From positions 1 through 7,259 of the forward strand of contig QIJM01000468.1 of NCBI GenBank assembly GCA_003232445.1: a stretch of DNA of 7,259 nt, read 5' to 3'. The notes under the pieces are model-generated. The model did no database searches. It was not told the DNA's origin and worked only from the letters and a program-made list of their open reading frames with translations. A program made the position numbers and the translations under genes. Shown here one piece after another: positions 6,388 through 7,259 of the stretch (its first letter is position 1; the number at the start of each line of letters is the position of its first letter). Source of the stretch: Paraglaciecola arctica (GTDB taxonomy: Bacteria; Pseudomonadota; Gammaproteobacteria; Enterobacterales; Alteromonadaceae).

Positions 6388-7259
6388 TATAAGTTTTTTC
6401 AGAAGCTTAAATTTCTTATCAGTAAAAGGCGGGTAACGTAACGGTACATCAAACCAAAAACTGCGTTTCATCACGGTTTTTAAATGACTAAAATTATCAA
6501 AGCCTATCTTCCTATCAAAGCCTATCTTCCCATGATAAGCACCTGTTCCACTGTTGCCTACACCGCCGAAAGGTAAGTTAGGATTGGCAGCAAACATAAA
6601 CCCATCATTGATACACACCATGCCAGCACTGGTAGAGGTTAAAACTTGTTGTTCAAAGTCCTTGTTTTTACTGAAAATATATAGTGCTAGTGGTTTAGCT
6701 CGCTCATTCACAAAAGGTATCGACTGGCTAATGTTTTTAACTATCACTATAGGTAATATTGGGCCAAAAATTTCTTCCTGCATTATGGGGCTATCATCCG
6801 CAGGGTTAAGCACGATAGTCGGCTCAATATACTTATTTGCAGCATCGTGTTTGCCGCCATACACCACTTCTTGGCCATCTAAGTAACTGACAATACGCGC
6901 ATGGTGGCGCTCGTTCACAATACGCCCGTAATCTTGGCTATTGGCAGCGTCGGTGCTATAAAAATCCGTGAGTTTATTTTTAATTGCGTCGATGAGTTGT
7001 GTCGCAAAAGACTCTTCAACTAACACATAATCGGGTGCCACACAGGTTTGCCCAGCGTTCATCCATTTGCTCCAAACGATTCTGGCAGCGGTCACATCAA
7101 GATCAGTAGAACTATCGACAATACACGGGCTTTTGCCACCTAACTCGAGAGTCACTGGTGTTAAAAATTCGGCTGCAGCGCGCATCACTATTTTGCCAAC
7201 CACTTCACCACCCGTATAAATAATATGGTCGAATTGATGTTTTAATAGCTCAGTTGTTT
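6385..7259 (-). CDS. ALDH3-type aldehyde dehydrogenase, 5' end outside the window
   Basis: NAD(P)-dependent oxidation of an aldehyde to the acid; the family includes fatty aldehyde and coniferyl aldehyde dehydrogenases. The reading frame is open to the window edge (complete codons from 7257), so about 290 C-terminal residues are present. GTG 7203 is internal: the frame continues upstream as FDHIIYTGGEVVGKIV, the dinucleotide-binding FTGS-type motif. Also visible are the general-base Glu in TLELGGKSP (codon 7144-7146), the nucleophile Cys in NAGQTCVAPDY (7042-7044), EEIFGPILP, and the NLPFGGVGNSGTGAYHGK segment. The C-terminal RYPP followed by a basic, hydrophobic tail is typical of class 3 enzymes. 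The conserved YHGK-x-GF region is expanded by an in-frame 18-bp duplication (RKIGFD). The gene probably heads an operon with the VOC gene. The exact substrate cannot be told from the sequence, so no symbol is given. Confidence 0.93.
   Translation of the reverse strand, partial: TTELLKHQFDHIIYTGGEVVGKIVMRAAAEFLTPVTLELGGKSPCIVDSSTDLDVTAARIVWSKWMNAGQTCVAPDYVLVEESFATQLIDAIKNKLTDFYSTDAANSQDYGRIVNERHHARIVSYLDGQEVVYGGKHDAANKYIEPTIVLNPADDSPIMQEEIFGPILPIVIVKNISQSIPFVNERAKPLALYIFSKNKDFEQQVLTSTSAGMVCINDGFMFAANPNLPFGGVGNSGTGAYHGKIGFDRKIGFDNFSHLKTVMKRSFWFDVPLRYPPFTDKKFKLLKKLI
6495..6530. repeat. Exact 2 x 18-bp tandem duplication inside the aldehyde dehydrogenase gene
   Basis: TATCAAAGCCTATCTTCC occurs at 6495-6512 and again, without a mismatch, at 6513-6530. 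On the coding strand this turns YHGKIGFDNFSH into YHGKIGFDRKIGFDNFSH, six added residues with the frame kept. Perfect identity of both copies points to a recent slippage event. Confidence 0.95.

Noticed and set aside
1..7259. Search for CRISPR arrays, insertion sequences, integrase or toxin-antitoxin genes
   Set aside because: No repeat-spacer pattern, transposase-like product or defence-type gene pair was seen; all sizeable coding regions are accounted for by metabolic, lipoprotein or protease genes.

Overview
The window looks like ordinary chromosomal DNA from a marine gammaproteobacterium, most likely of the Alteromonadales type. The grounds are FadB/FadA proteins that keep E. coli catalytic residue numbering, a secreted subtilase with a C-terminal PPC domain, and moderately AT-rich DNA. 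This assignment comes from reading the sequence only; no database search was run.

Layout. Positions 1-3366 (+) carry the fadB-fadA operon, which encodes both subunits of the aerobic fatty-acid beta-oxidation complex. Each gene has its own AGGAG ribosome binding site. fadA meets tail to tail a small lipoprotein gene of the LEA-2/WHy family (3363-3830, -), and their stop codons overlap. Upstream of the lipoprotein lie a plausible sigma70 promoter with small inverted repeats, then a UUCG-type terminator (3931-3960) that ends the next gene. That gene (3981-5666, -) encodes a secreted S8 serine protease with signal peptide, I9 propeptide, catalytic domain and PPC domain. A gene-free stretch (5667-5977) follows; it contains three GGTTC boxes spaced exactly 22 bp apart.

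Positions 5978-7259 (-) hold what looks like a two-gene operon, an ALDH3-type aldehyde dehydrogenase (5' end outside the window) followed after 7 bp by a VOC/glyoxalase-fold gene. Both carry visible lesions. The VOC gene is frameshifted, apparently by loss of about 20 bp, and its missing C-terminus is readable in another frame. The aldehyde dehydrogenase carries an exact 18-bp tandem duplication that adds six residues inside the conserved YHGK-x-GF-x-x-FSH region.

How the genes fit together. FadB and FadA form one complex that removes acetyl-CoA units from acyl-CoAs. An ALDH3-type enzyme could feed this pathway by oxidising fatty aldehydes to acids, but that link is inference. The lipoprotein and protease have no evident metabolic tie to it. 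No mobile element, CRISPR array, RNA gene, phage gene or new multi-gene system was seen. The points most worth a second look are the two lesions in the aldehyde dehydrogenase/VOC pair and the phased repeats upstream of the protease.
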